NCBI GenBank assembly: GCA_964247385.1
Contig: CAXTUB010000017.1
Span: forward strand, 1-53,867
Reading direction: 5' to 3'
DNA length: 53,867 nt
Origin: TMP-86 sp964247385
Lineage (GTDB): Bacteria > Pseudomonadota > Gammaproteobacteria > Steroidobacterales > Steroidobacteraceae
Made by a program: the position numbers and the translations under genes. Position 1 is the first letter of the stretch, and each line of letters begins with the position of its first letter. Below, piece by piece: positions 41,858 to 51,388 of this stretch. The notes below the pieces were generated by a model that was not told where the DNA came from, made no database searches, and saw only the letters and a program-made list of their open reading frames with translations.

Positions 41858-42592
41858 ATGCAGAAACCCTCGGTCGTCAGTGCCGATGAGTGGCTTGCCG
41901 CCCGTGAGCAGCTACTGATCAAGGAAAAGGCGCATCTGCGAGCGCACGATGCGCTCGCAGCGGAGCGCCGCCGTATGCCTTGGTGCAAGGTCGAAAAAGA
42001 CTACGTATTCGAAGGGCCCACCGGTCAAGTCAAGCTCGCGGATCTCTTCGCGGGACGGCGTCAGCTCATCGTCTATCGCGCATTTTTCGAATCCGGTGTG
42101 CATGGCTGGCCCGACCATGCGTGCATCGGCTGCTCGCTAGGCGCCGATCAAGTGTCAAACCTTGCGCATCTGAATGCGCGCGACACGACGCTCGTCTACG
42201 CATCGCGTGCACCGCAAAACGCCATTGCCCAACTCAAAGCACGCATGGGCTGGCAACACATTCGCTGGTACACCATCACGGATCAATTCGATGTCGATTT
42301 TGGCGTGAATGAGTGGCACGGTCACAATGCCTTCATTCGCGATGGCGGCGCGATTTACCGCACCTATTTCATCAACGCACGCGGTGATGAAACTCTGGGC
42401 ACGCTGTGGAGCTATCTCGACATGACTGCGCTTGGGCGACAAGAAGAATGGGAAGACTCGCCGAAGGGTTACCCGCAAGGTCCGCGCTATAAATGGTGGA
42501 ATTGGCACGACAGCTACCAGCCTGGCGCACCCGTCGATCCCGAGTGGGATCGTGTCTCGGCAGCGGGCGAGGCGACGTTTCGGGATAAGTGA
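41858..42592 (+). CDS. DUF899 thioredoxin-like protein
   Basis: A 244-aa protein: VSADEWLAAREQLLIKEKAHLRAHDALAAERRRMPWCKVEKDYVFEGPTG, LIVYRAFFESGVHGWPDHACIGCSLGADQ, FNWHG-type VNEWHGHNAFIRDGGAIYRTYFINARGDE. This is the DUF899 family, a peroxiredoxin/thioredoxin-fold group of unknown role. ATG 41858 with AAGGAAAG upstream; an ATG at 41825 is possible. It follows the DHFR-like gene by 43 bases, so they are probably co-transcribed. Confidence 0.9.
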   Translation: MQKPSVVSADEWLAAREQLLIKEKAHLRAHDALAAERRRMPWCKVEKDYVFEGPTGQVKLADLFAGRRQLIVYRAFFESGVHGWPDHACIGCSLGADQVSNLAHLNARDTTLVYASRAPQNAIAQLKARMGWQHIRWYTITDQFDVDFGVNEWHGHNAFIRDGGAIYRTYFINARGDETLGTLWSYLDMTALGRQEEWEDSPKGYPQGPRYKWWNWHDSYQPGAPVDPEWDRVSAAGEATFRDK

Positions 42593-42649
42593 GGGAATGG
42601 TTGACGCTGCGAGAAGCAATCAACGTGGGGCGTTTGCAGTAGCGTTTCC

Positions 42650-44484
42650 TCACTGGTTATCGCAATCACCTGAGTGGGACGCTGATCGGCCGATGGCTGC
42701 GAAGGTGTTCCCACCTTTGTCCGCCACGGATTTCAAAATCGATCTGGTACGCTCGTCGATTGACGCCGCCGGTACATGGGCAAGCGCAACAGATGCGAAG
42801 GATGCCAGTCCGATCAGCCAATCGGAAATATGCGCGATGGTGCCTTCGCGAGTTTCGATTCGAAACCATTGCATGCGAGACGAATGGCGGAGTTCGCGCA
42901 CTTCATCCCAGCGCAGACTTCCGGTCGAGCCCAGCGTCCGACCGAACTGCATGCCCTGTTGAGAAACCACGTGTCGTGCTCGTAAATACTCGGCGATGAT
43001 GAAAACGCCAAGGCCCGCCAAGGCCCGCCAAGGCCAATAAGAATGTTAGAGATGTCATGCTGAAGACATTGCGGATCGCGCTGGAAAAAATAATGGAAAG
43101 TGCCGCGACAATGAAAAAAAGCGATGTACAGACAATGCCGATAATGAGGATACGTCTCGAATGATAGAGGCGGCCTGTATCTACCTTGTGAGCCTCTGCA
43201 AAACGCCCCTGCTTCAGCCAGCGCGTCGCGAGGGCAACGATCGCTGTGCAGATGAACCACCGAAGAGGAACGAGCTTTGTCGAAAAAAGACCTCTCCGAT
43301 CTGCTTCGATACGCCGTGTTGGTGCAAGTTTCGTATTTGAGATTCTCGTGTTCCGCGAGAAATTTGATCGCGTTGGGCTCGCATTGATCCGCTGCGCGCC
43401 TGAGCCATTGGAGGCTCCTGACGCGATCTGGCGTCACGTGTAGATCAGGATACCCCCGATAGAGCACTCTGCCGGCGGCGAACTGCGCCCATGGGTCATC
43501 GAGCTCAGCCGCGCGCAGAACCAGGGGCCATGCTTCCGCATCGCGGTTTTGTTGCGCGTAGATCCAACCCATTTGAGATAAACCCCATGCATTGTCCACT
43601 CGCCGCTTTGAAAGTGCTGCGAGCGCTTGGTCGGCTTCGGCAGGCTTTTTGAGATCCCACGCTGCCCGCGCATAGCTCACTAGCGCCACCGTAGATGGCT
43701 TTTCGCCAGCTATTTTCGCGAGGCTCAGGACTTGACCCCATTCTTCAAAGACTTCAGGCGTGTAGCGCTTGTCTTTGTGCGCTTGATTCCGACTCATCGC
43801 ATCTTCAGCGAGGTCCGCGTGAATGAGCATCGCAAGTCTTGCTAGGAGCGCCGGCTTAGCGTGGCGATCCTCATTCTCCTGAAGAAAGGCGCGCATCTGT
43901 TCATACGAACCGCCCCAGCGCGGCCTCAAGCTGAACATATAGCGGAGGCGGATAAACCAGTTGTCAGGATCGATTGCCCTGCCGGCGTTATAGCTGCGGC
44001 GAACCTCGATGCGTGGGCCGTCCATGATCGCAACGTTCATTAGATGCAGGTAACTGAGGTACGGCTTCGCTGTCTTCGGCACCGACGCGAGTAGGTCGAC
44101 GCGCGCGCGCCGCATGAAGTTATCCATGCCCGCAAGCTTTAAGGAGCTTGTCATGTCAAGAGCAAGATCTCCGCGAGAAGCCACGCCCATGCGATAGAGG
44201 TAGGTGCCGCGCGCCAGGATTGCCACGTAGGACTTCGGGTAAGAGAACACCCAGCGGTCATAGCTCGCTTCGTTGTCGATATCGCTGTCGTAGAGCTTGT
44301 GAAATTCCTCGTATAGCCGTCGATCGTTGATTTGTCCGGATTCGTAGGCATGCTGAATACCAGAGTAGTAGGCATCGACTCGCGCGTAGTCGCCAGACTT
44401 AAGCCAAACGATCGGACTCTCGCCGTCTGCCGCGAAGATGCAGCACGACCAGAGCAAGGCGCAGATGGTGAATAGCCGACTCAT
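42650..44484 (-). pseudogene. DUF4034/Sel1-type protein with membrane and C-terminal domains, two frameshifts
   Basis: Reads from ATG 44484 with a signal peptide (FTICALLWSCCIFAAD), a DUF4034 region (YDRWVFSYPKSYVAILARGTYLYRMG, DNWFIRLRYMFSLRPRWGGSYEQM) and Sel1-like repeats ending QCEPNAIKFLAEHENLKYETCTN. Near 43300-43320 the expected continuation moves to another frame, which encodes two or three membrane helices (WFICTAIVALATRW, RILIIGIVCTSLFFIVAALSII, TFLLALAG). At 43011-43030 a duplicated 10-mer moves the frame again to VFIIAEYLRARHVVSQQG...SLRWDEVRELRHSSRMQWFRI, a PH-like cytoplasmic end stopping at 42650. The first frame happens to stay open to 42814. Each shift is net +1. Broken gene, or phase-variable at the repeat. 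Confidence 0.75.
43011..43030. repeat. 10-bp tandem duplication that shifts the reading frame
   Basis: AGGCCCGCCA is repeated at 43011 and 43021, followed by AGGCC. Deleting one copy joins LLALAGL to GVFIIAEYL in one frame. Seen directly. Confidence 0.85.
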
Positions 44485-44665
44485 CGCGTGAGATGGTGCG
44501 GCATCGCTAGTCGGCAGGCTTCGACTTAGTGCACGTTTGGGGGCAAGTGCTTTAGTCGCGGCGGCTCCGCCAAATCACCGGCAATCGAATTGCCTAGCCA
44601 ATGAATCGGCTGCTTCGGTAGGCGACGGCACACTTTCCGCCCTCATCAATGCCATAGCTGGCCAA

Positions 44666-45094
44666 CTAGATCACGATCAAGTCCGATGGCCGCGCTTTTC
44701 GAACGGCTCCAGTTGCAATCGACGCATCGAAGGTAACGAACTTACCTTTCTTCATGAGCGCTAGAGCGAGAAGATACACATCGGTGAGCTGTCGCGGCCC
44801 GTGGATGCGGGACGGGTCGAACACGTCTGCATCAAGGACGCTGACACCATCAGTCCAAAATTCGTGCCATTGGTGTGCGCATGCTTCCCGAAGGCGTACA
44901 ACGATGGCTTCGCACGGAACGGGATTCGGATAAGCTCGGCTCGACATGATACGCACACAGCCGTTTTGAGTGATCGGGCAGGTCGCCCACCCGTTGCGTG
45001 CGTTTTCGGAAAACCAATCGGTCGCCGCAGCGTGAGACACATGATCCGCATCCAGCATCGCGATCAAGACGTTGACGTCGAGTAATGCACGCAT
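44666..45094 (-). CDS. vapC: PIN-domain toxin VapC
   Basis: A 142-aa PIN ribonuclease: LLDVNVLIAMLDADHVSHAAATDWF (first Asp), ITQNGCVRIM, LTDVYLLALALMKKGKFVTFDASI (Asp pair). All acidic metal ligands are in place. It follows the antitoxin gene by 22 bases on the same strand. The gap 44485-44665 shows no gene. Confidence 0.92.
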   Translation of the reverse strand: MRALLDVNVLIAMLDADHVSHAAATDWFSENARNGWATCPITQNGCVRIMSSRAYPNPVPCEAIVVRLREACAHQWHEFWTDGVSVLDADVFDPSRIHGPRQLTDVYLLALALMKKGKFVTFDASIATGAVRKARPSDLIVI

Positions 45095-45116
45095 TACGGC
45101 TGTTACCTGCGATCAA

Positions 45117-45359
45117 CTAATAAGCGTCTTCTTCTCTAATTTTATCGATCAACTCGTTCGTCACGATGCCACCGCGCGAGGGAAAAGGTCGTAACCCATA
45201 AACCGCTTTTGGCTCCCTCGTTCCGCCGATTGCCGGAACGGAGAGGAGAGCCTGTCTGCATAGTTCTGAAATTGCCTCTCCCAACGTTTTACGATCCCTG
45301 CGCGCGCGCTCTCGGGCGGCGAGCAACACGTCATCTGCGATGTCCAGTGTGGTGCGCAC
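45117..45359 (-). CDS. vapB: Ribbon-helix-helix antitoxin VapB
   Basis: An 80-aa protein: MRTTLDIADDVLLAARERARRDRKTLGEAISELCRQAL is the RHH DNA-binding half; the C-terminal GGIVTNELIDKIREEDAY is the part that would block VapC. Start GTG 45359. Partner of the adjacent VapC, likely autorepressed with it. Confidence 0.9.
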   Translation of the reverse strand: MRTTLDIADDVLLAARERARRDRKTLGEAISELCRQALLSVPAIGGTREPKAVYGLRPFPSRGGIVTNELIDKIREEDAY

Positions 45360-45706
45360 GCATCAGATGCTAATGCATCTCGCGGCAGTAGCGCAAGCGT
45401 TCTGATTCGCATCGAAACCATCAAAGCCTTTACACGTCAGGGACGACATGTATATAAATATGCAGTTTTCTATACACATTCGCCGTGACCTGCATATAGA
45501 GTCGCCCTATGAGAAGCGACTGCCGGCATGACTGCTTTTCATAGGCACTTCGCACCCAGTCTTCATAGAACAGCTTGACGGGCTGGGCCTTCGCCGAGTT
45601 CATCGAGCATTTGCAGTGCAACTACGGGTCCACGGTCCGAAAGGTTGGGACTTGCAGCAGGACCATTATCGGACTATATTCGGCCCTATTCGATCCGGAT
45701 TGAATT
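45360..45706. other. 347-base control region between two divergent toxin-antitoxin modules
   Basis: No credible gene. It holds an AT-rich patch (TATATAAATATGCAG near 45451-45465) flanked by TGTATA/TATACA, an AGTCGC...GCGACT stem (45500-45505 with 45516-45521), and an imperfect 14-bp palindrome just before phd. A 63-codon minus-strand frame (45430-45621) has no recognisable product. Confidence 0.6.
45690..45703. promoter_or_regulatory. Candidate Phd/ParE operator
   Basis: TCGATCCGGATTGA, an imperfect palindrome (six of seven bases pair per arm), ends 3 bases before the phd ATG. Antitoxins of this class repress their own promoters through such sites. Binding not proven. Confidence 0.45.
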
Positions 45707-45982
45707 ATGCGCTATTCCACCCAAATCAGGCCGATCAGTTATCTAAAGGCGAATGCAGCGGAGGTGTTGCAAGAGTTGGCAGACCAGCGCAAGCCTATGG
45801 TGATTACTCAAAACGGTGAGGCCAAGGCGGTCATCCAAGATGTGGCGTCGTACGAGGAGACACAAGAAACGCTGGCGCTCTTGAAGATCCTTGCGCTCGG
45901 TAGTCAACAGGTGGCTCAGGGCAAAGTGAAATCCTTTGCTGAAGTAGCAAACCGACTCCGTACCCGGTCGACCGTTGACTAA
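45707..45982 (+). CDS. Phd/YefM-type antitoxin
   Basis: A 91-aa protein: TQIRPISYLKANAAEVLQELADQRKPMVITQNGEAKAVIQDVASYEETQETLALLKILALG is the Phd/YefM DNA-binding fold; the C-terminal SFAEVANRLRT should wrap the toxin. Its stop and the next ATG share TAATG. Confidence 0.93.
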   Translation: MRYSTQIRPISYLKANAAEVLQELADQRKPMVITQNGEAKAVIQDVASYEETQETLALLKILALGSQQVAQGKVKSFAEVANRLRTRSTVD

Positions 45983-46308
45983 TGCGTTTCGAAGTTCTGC
46001 TCACGGAAGATGCGGAGCGTGACCTTGAAGACATTTACACCTACATCGCTGAGCATGACTCTAGACAGAGCGCTGAGCATGTCCTCAATCGCGTTCTCGA
46101 CGTAGCCGACGGTCTATCAATCTCCGCGGAGCGTGGATCCATCCTACGAGAGCTTTCCGCCCTCGGCATTCGAGAGTTCCGCCAGGTCTTTTTCAAGCCG
46201 TACCGCCTGATCTATCGCCCCACTAACCGTCAAGTCGTTATCTACGTGATCGTCGATGCACGACGCGACATGCAATCCCTATTATCGCGCCGGCTGTTGG
46301 CTCGTTAG
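45982..46308 (+). CDS. ParE/RelE-superfamily toxin
   Basis: A 108-aa protein: FEVLLTEDAERDLEDIYTYIAEHDS, LSALGIREFRQVFFKPYRLIYRPTNRQVVIYVIVDARRDMQSLLSRRLL. The last block (YRxIYR...VxIYxIxDxRRDM) is the ParE/RelE signature. Whether it targets gyrase or mRNA cannot be decided here. Translationally coupled to its antitoxin. Confidence 0.92.
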   Translation: MRFEVLLTEDAERDLEDIYTYIAEHDSRQSAEHVLNRVLDVADGLSISAERGSILRELSALGIREFRQVFFKPYRLIYRPTNRQVVIYVIVDARRDMQSLLSRRLLAR

Positions 46309-46364
46309 AGACGGCACGAGGGATCGCATCAGCGCGTCGTCCCGCAAGTGCTACTTAGATTCAC

Positions 46365-48044
46365 TTAGAACAATCCCACAATCTTTCCATTGTCGTCGAG
46401 GTCAATGCGGCTGGCCGCGGGTTCTTTCGGCAGCCCGGGCATGGTCACGATATCGCCGCAGATCACGACGATGAACTCTGCCCCCGCCGCAAGGCGTACC
46501 TCCCGCACATTGACCACGTGTCCGGACGGCGCGCCGAGCTGGGTGAGATCGGTCGAGAAAGAGTATTGTGTCTTCGCGATGCAGATCGGGTAGTGCCCAT
46601 AGCCGGCGTCTTGCAGTCTCTGAATTTCCGCGCGCACGAGTTTATCGGCCCGAACTTCGGCAGCGCCGTAGATTTTCATCGCAACGGTCTTTAGCTTGTC
46701 CCACAGACTAAGAAGGTCTTCGTAAACGAATTTGAACGTGCTGGCACGCTCGCACAACTTCACCGCTTCGTGCGCTACATCCACCGCACCTTTCCCCCCT
46801 TCAGCAAAGTGCCGCGCGCAAATGACTTTCACACCGCGAGCGGCTGCAGCCTGCATCAAGAACCGAACCTCCGCCTCCGTATCTTCGGATCGATGATTGA
46901 TCGACACCACGCAAGGCAAACCGTAGTGCTGCGTAATATTGTCGATGTGACGATGGAGATTCGCCATGCCTGCTTCGAGCGCGGCGAGGTTTTCTCGTCC
47001 GAGATCGTCAACCGCGACGCCGCCGTGATATTTCAGTGCACGCACGGTGGCAACGAGCACGGCGACCGAGGGCCGCAGCCCGGATTTTCGACATTTGATG
47101 TCGACAAACTTTTCCGCCCCTAGATCTGCCCCAAAACCGGCCTCGGTAACCACATAGTCTGCAAGCTTCAATGCAGTCTGAGTGGCAATGACGGAATTGC
47201 AGCCGTGCGCGATGTTGGCGAACGGCCCTCCGTGCACCAACGCTGGGTTGTTCTCAATGGTCTGCACCAAGTTCGGTGCCAGCGCCTGCTTCAGTAGCAC
47301 GGCCAAAGCGCCATGCGCTTTTAAATCGCGTGCACGAATGGGCTGCAGGGTACGCGTATAGCCCACCACGATCTCACTGAGTCGTTTCTTCAACGTGGCG
47401 AGATTCGTCGCGAGGCAAAAGATGGCCATGATTTCCGAGGCCACGACGATGTCAAAGCGATCCTCACGCGGATAGCCGTTCCATGGCCCGCCAAGCCCGA
47501 CTGCGATTTCGCGCAGAGCACGATCGTTGACATCGACGACGCGCCTCCACACGATGCGTCGCAAGTCAAAATTCAGCTCGTTGCCGTGATGAATGTGGTT
47601 GTCGATCAATGCGGCGAGCAAATTGTGTGCGAGCGCGATAGCGGAGAAGTCCCCGGTGAAATGCAGGTTGATTTCTTCCATGGGCACGATTTGCGAATAG
47701 CCGCCGCCCGCAGCGCCGCCCTTCACGCCAAACACCGGGCCCATCGCCGGCTCGCGCAAACAAATGATGGCCCTCTTGCCGATGTGATTGAGCGCGTCAC
47801 CGAGCCCCACCGTGGTTGTCGTCTTGCCTTCTCCTGCCGGCGTCGGTGAGATCGCCGTGACCAAGATCAGTTTTCCGTCTGGCCGATCGCGAAGGCTGTC
47901 GATGTAGTCGAGAGATATCTTTGCTTTGAAGCGTCCGTATGGTTCCAGGAATTGGGCCTCTAGACCTAAGCGATCGGCCGCAAGGTCCACGATGGGTCGC
48001 AAACGCGCCGCCTGCGCGATGTCGATGTTGCGAAGAGCCGTCAT
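46365..48044 (-). CDS. fhs: Formate-tetrahydrofolate ligase
   Basis: A 559-aa enzyme joining formate to THF with ATP, giving 10-formyl-THF. ATP loop ISPTPAGEGKTTTTVGLGDAL; REPAMGPVFGVKGGAAGGGYSQI; GGPFANIAHGCNSVIAT; EAGFGADLGAEKF are all intact. Full length. No folD or other C1 gene beside it. Upstream 48045-48235 (191 bases) shows no gene and no riboswitch I can recognise. Confidence 0.97.
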   Translation of the reverse strand: MTALRNIDIAQAARLRPIVDLAADRLGLEAQFLEPYGRFKAKISLDYIDSLRDRPDGKLILVTAISPTPAGEGKTTTTVGLGDALNHIGKRAIICLREPAMGPVFGVKGGAAGGGYSQIVPMEEINLHFTGDFSAIALAHNLLAALIDNHIHHGNELNFDLRRIVWRRVVDVNDRALREIAVGLGGPWNGYPREDRFDIVVASEIMAIFCLATNLATLKKRLSEIVVGYTRTLQPIRARDLKAHGALAVLLKQALAPNLVQTIENNPALVHGGPFANIAHGCNSVIATQTALKLADYVVTEAGFGADLGAEKFVDIKCRKSGLRPSVAVLVATVRALKYHGGVAVDDLGRENLAALEAGMANLHRHIDNITQHYGLPCVVSINHRSEDTEAEVRFLMQAAAARGVKVICARHFAEGGKGAVDVAHEAVKLCERASTFKFVYEDLLSLWDKLKTVAMKIYGAAEVRADKLVRAEIQRLQDAGYGHYPICIAKTQYSFSTDLTQLGAPSGHVVNVREVRLAAGAEFIVVICGDIVTMPGLPKEPAASRIDLDDNGKIVGLF

Positions 48045-48235
48045 GCCGTACCGTTTAGATCAATATGCCGCCGATCGCGTGTTGAGCGACCGCGCACCCA
48101 ACCACGCATCACGGACCGCTCCGACGCGATGTCTGACGGCAGCACGCCGCACTAATGACTGTCGCGCGAAGAGAACACGTTCCTTGTTAATCACGCCAGT
48201 GAGTAGTTGCAGCTTCGTCGCCGAACCTGGGCTTT

Positions 48236-50068
48236 TCAAAACGTATAAGCAGCCAATAGGCTCAAGCTCAACCATTCGAACGAGCCGCCGCCGCCTGATT
48301 GAGTTCGCACAGGATCGTCCTCCGCGATAGAAATATTGGCCTTGCGGGTTTTTATTGAGCCTTCACTAGGCGAGGAGAGTTCGAGAGAGAAACTCCGCTT
48401 CGAGCCATCGTGGAGGTGTCCGCCATAAATAGGGATAGAGATCACTTGTGCGTCAGCGTCGCCGGGTTGCCAGGTTAGCGTTCCAGAAGTAGCCGCATAA
48501 TCGGCTCCTGCGGTGGCTGATCCATCTGCAGTGGCGTAGTCCACCTTGACGGCAGCCGTGGAGGCGCCAGAACGAGTCACAGTCAATGCGATCGTGCCGG
48601 CACTCTCTAATACAACTACATCGGGTTGCGCGATGTCGTATTCCGGAGTTGAAGTTAGCTGACTGAGAACAATACGCTTGGAGCGAGCGTCGATATAACC
48701 CGGAATGATGTCGCCAAACTGCGAAGTGGCAGGCTGTCCGCGCGTGCCGACCAAAAGCAATTTGCCGCTATTCGCACGCAAGGTTGAAACGGCCGTGAAC
48801 GAGTATTGTTGGCCGACCGAGCCGAAATCGATCCCTAGCGACCCACTGTTTCCAAAGTTTGTGTCGTTTTGGCCATCCGGAAGCAAGCGACTCACGAATG
48901 TCCGGAAATAGTTCGAGCCATCGATGTCGTACCGCGTCGCAATGACCTTGCCGTCCGGTTCCATTAACAGGCCGGTTACCGACGCGTCAATATTGGCAGT
49001 GTTTCCGGTCGTCGAGGATGGCGCAAAGGTCGAGATACCCCCGTTTACCCCGTAAGCTGAATCTATTGTGAGGTCAGAGTTCATGCGTCCGACCGCGCCA
49101 ACCGGATTGGCGAAGTTGGTGCTGTCGAAAGCGGTCCCGCCTAACAGTAGGCGGCCATCGGGCTGCAAGAGTCCTACTGTAGAAAACCAAGGCGCAGCGG
49201 ATCCATATATTTCGTGCCCAACAATGCCGTGGCCGTCAGGATCAATATCCCAGACTTGAGCTCCCGCAAATAAAAGATGCTCGCCATTTGGCCGGGTCAC
49301 GAGTCCCGGGAGAGTTCCAGCGCCCATGTTCAAAACGCCGTCCGACTGAGTACCGAACGACGGGTCAAGTGTTCCGTCAGCCAGCAACCTTATCACCTGA
49401 AGAAAGGACGTTGAAGGTCGCGACTGGACTCGTAAATCGCCAGTCAAGCTGGTGATTAATAGCTTCCCGTCGGGCGTCAGTTCGAGCGACCGAGGCTCGT
49501 TGTCCGCATCAAGATTGGTAACCACAGCAAAAGAAGGGTAAACGACCGTCGATTTAACGTTGACGGTAGTCTTGCCCGAGCCGTTGAACGATGAGTCGAG
49601 GTTACCGTCTGGAGTTAGCCGCGCGACAGCAACATCAAAGTCTGTGCCACGCTCTGATAGCGCTTGTCCCACCACGATGAGCTTGCCGTCGGGTTGGCGA
49701 GCAACCGCTGTAGCACGATCGTCGCCATGACCGAAGTCGACACTTACGATTCCGCCGGAGCCAAATGTCGAATCGAGTGATCCATCCGCGTTGAACCGCA
49801 CGATCAAGAAGTCGCGCGTAGCATCGAGCGCTGTGATCGGGAGGTCAGCAGTGTCATCGACACCAGGGCTTGTTCCCACAACCACGATCTTTCCATCAGG
49901 CTGCAGCAAGGCACCCGCTGCTTGACTGCTTTGACCTCCCAGAAGCTCAAGAATGAACCGACCGGCAGTGCCGAATGAGGAATCTAGGCCCGCTGCATGC
50001 AGTGGGATGGCAAAGAGAAGCGACAGCGCGGTGGCGTAGAGGCGCACGATCAGCTGCGGCAGCACCAT
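48236..50068 (-). CDS. Secreted delta-60-repeat / Calx-beta protein
   Basis: A 610-aa protein from ATG 50068, with signal IVRLYATALSLLFAIPLHAAG. The body has about seven delta-60 repeats (pattern QPDGKIVVVGTS...FLIVRFNADGSLDSTFGSGG), then a Calx-beta domain (VKVDYATADGSATAGADYAATSGTLTWQPGD). The end, TQSGGGGSFEWLSLSLLAAYTF, is Gly-rich then hydrophobic, like GlyGly-CTERM sorting tails, but it stops without the usual Arg cluster; after the TGA the same frame reads KAQVRRRS, so a read-through or lost sense codon would restore one. Likely surface protein; role unknown. Confidence 0.82.
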   Translation of the reverse strand: MVLPQLIVRLYATALSLLFAIPLHAAGLDSSFGTAGRFILELLGGQSSQAAGALLQPDGKIVVVGTSPGVDDTADLPITALDATRDFLIVRFNADGSLDSTFGSGGIVSVDFGHGDDRATAVARQPDGKLIVVGQALSERGTDFDVAVARLTPDGNLDSSFNGSGKTTVNVKSTVVYPSFAVVTNLDADNEPRSLELTPDGKLLITSLTGDLRVQSRPSTSFLQVIRLLADGTLDPSFGTQSDGVLNMGAGTLPGLVTRPNGEHLLFAGAQVWDIDPDGHGIVGHEIYGSAAPWFSTVGLLQPDGRLLLGGTAFDSTNFANPVGAVGRMNSDLTIDSAYGVNGGISTFAPSSTTGNTANIDASVTGLLMEPDGKVIATRYDIDGSNYFRTFVSRLLPDGQNDTNFGNSGSLGIDFGSVGQQYSFTAVSTLRANSGKLLLVGTRGQPATSQFGDIIPGYIDARSKRIVLSQLTSTPEYDIAQPDVVVLESAGTIALTVTRSGASTAAVKVDYATADGSATAGADYAATSGTLTWQPGDADAQVISIPIYGGHLHDGSKRSFSLELSSPSEGSIKTRKANISIAEDDPVRTQSGGGGSFEWLSLSLLAAYTF

Positions 50069-50103
50069 AACCCACACCTTATTTTTCAGGGCATTCAGCG
50101 GCG

Positions 50104-51336
50104 TCACACGACCGCCCACCACGGACACGCGAGCATTCCCGGCCGGATGACTCTAATCTGCGGATCGCAGCTCAACAATACACCCCGTGGCGTACTGGCA
50201 TGACGTTCGCGAAAAGTGACTAAATGCCGCGCTTCATCTGCACCGACTGCGTTGCTTGCTTTAACTTCGATGGGTAGCAGCCGCCCGTTCTCCTCCAGGA
50301 TGAAATCGACTTCCTGACCTGAGCTCAGTCGCCAGTGGTGGAGATCGCGGGTCGATGAACCATCCCGCCAGACGAGCAAGTCGCTGGCAATCAGGGTTTC
50401 CAGGTGGAAGCCCGTCGGTGTCGTTTCGCGCGATGCCGCGATTGCGAGAGCGGCATCGACGCTGTACAGCTTGGGCGCTTTGATCACGCGCTGACCTGAA
50501 TTTCTTGAATACGGCGGAATGAGTTCGATGAGGTAGCTTCTTTGAAGCGCCTCAAGCCATCGCCGGATGGTGGTAGCGGGTGTTCCTAAGTCGTTCGCCA
50601 AACCGGTCACGTTGAGTTCCTGTCCCGTTCGCGCGGCTGTCAAACGGACGAAAGCCTCCAGTCGCGGAGCCGACTCGACTTCAAGGATTTCGAGAATATC
50701 GCGACGCGAAAAAATCTCTATGTAGTCATCGAGCATCCGCAGGCGCTCATCAGGTGGGGCAGCCACTGCCCGGGGAAAGCCTCCTGTCCCAGCCACGGTT
50801 TTCCAATCTAATGCCCCATTGGAAGCAGCGCGTCGTTCGAGTTCGGCGATGACGGCCGCTTCGTCTGGCCCAAACAGAAAGCTCCAGCCTTGTTGCTCCT
50901 CGTCGAATCGCAGTTCGCTCAATGTGAGCGGGCGAAGCGTGCGATAAGTCGCGCGTCCCACCAACGAATCACTTACCGATCGCCCAACTTTGGGTTGGTT
51001 CGATCCACTGACCAGATATTGGCCGGTCCTTCCGTCGCGATCGACGACCGCCTTGATCGCAAACATCAAGTCCGGCGCCCGCTGCACTTCGTCGATGAAA
51101 GCCCCACCATCACCGAGGTCGGCGAGGAACCCTTCCGGGTCGGCAATGGCCTGTTCGCGCACATCGCGGTCGTCAAGCGTTCGCCTCGCGAAGCCCTGCG
51201 TCTCAGCGATTTCTTGGCAGAGGGTGCTCTTGCCCACCTGCCGCGCGCCCATGACGGCAACTACCGGGTACAAGCGCAGGTCGGCGCTCAACTGGGCCTG
51301 AATGACCCGTGGAAAGCGAGCGTTTGCTTCGACCAT
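50104..51336 (-). CDS. AAA ATPase with DUF4143 domain
   Basis: A 410-aa protein: P-loop YPVVAVMGARQVGKSTLCQEI, GGAFIDEVQRAPDLMFAIKAVVDRD (Walker B), YLVSGSNQPK, then the C-terminal DUF4143 part with WRLSSGQEVDFILEENGRLLPIEVKAS, a PD-(D/E)XK-like nuclease signature (D...E-x-K). This family is often part of mobile or toxin-like loci, with unknown role. ATG 51336; divergent from the next gene over an inverted repeat. Confidence 0.92.
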   Translation of the reverse strand: MVEANARFPRVIQAQLSADLRLYPVVAVMGARQVGKSTLCQEIAETQGFARRTLDDRDVREQAIADPEGFLADLGDGGAFIDEVQRAPDLMFAIKAVVDRDGRTGQYLVSGSNQPKVGRSVSDSLVGRATYRTLRPLTLSELRFDEEQQGWSFLFGPDEAAVIAELERRAASNGALDWKTVAGTGGFPRAVAAPPDERLRMLDDYIEIFSRRDILEILEVESAPRLEAFVRLTAARTGQELNVTGLANDLGTPATTIRRWLEALQRSYLIELIPPYSRNSGQRVIKAPKLYSVDAALAIAASRETTPTGFHLETLIASDLLVWRDGSSTRDLHHWRLSSGQEVDFILEENGRLLPIEVKASNAVGADEARHLVTFRERHASTPRGVLLSCDPQIRVIRPGMLACPWWAVV

Positions 51337-51343
51337 ATCAATA

Positions 51344-51375
51344 CGCTATATTGCCATATGACAGCGAATATAACG
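51344..51375. promoter_or_regulatory. Inverted repeat between the DUF4143 ATPase gene and its divergent neighbour
   Basis: CGCTATATT (51344-51352) and AATATAACG (51367-51375): 8 of 9 bases pair, spacer 14. It covers the whole 52-base promoter gap, so a bound regulator would affect both genes. Confidence 0.5.
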
Positions 51376-51388
51376 TAGGAATGTTCTC

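Noticed and set aside
45449..45476. TGTATA...TATACA as a vapBC operator
   Set aside because: Only six-base AT-rich arms with a 16-base spacer, about 90 bases from the start; chance is likely.
45430..45621. 63-codon minus-strand frame between the toxin-antitoxin modules
   Set aside because: No family, no ribosome site, overlaps the control region.
48045..48235. Possible folate riboswitch before fhs
   Set aside because: No recognisable conserved folate-riboswitch core in these bases by eye.
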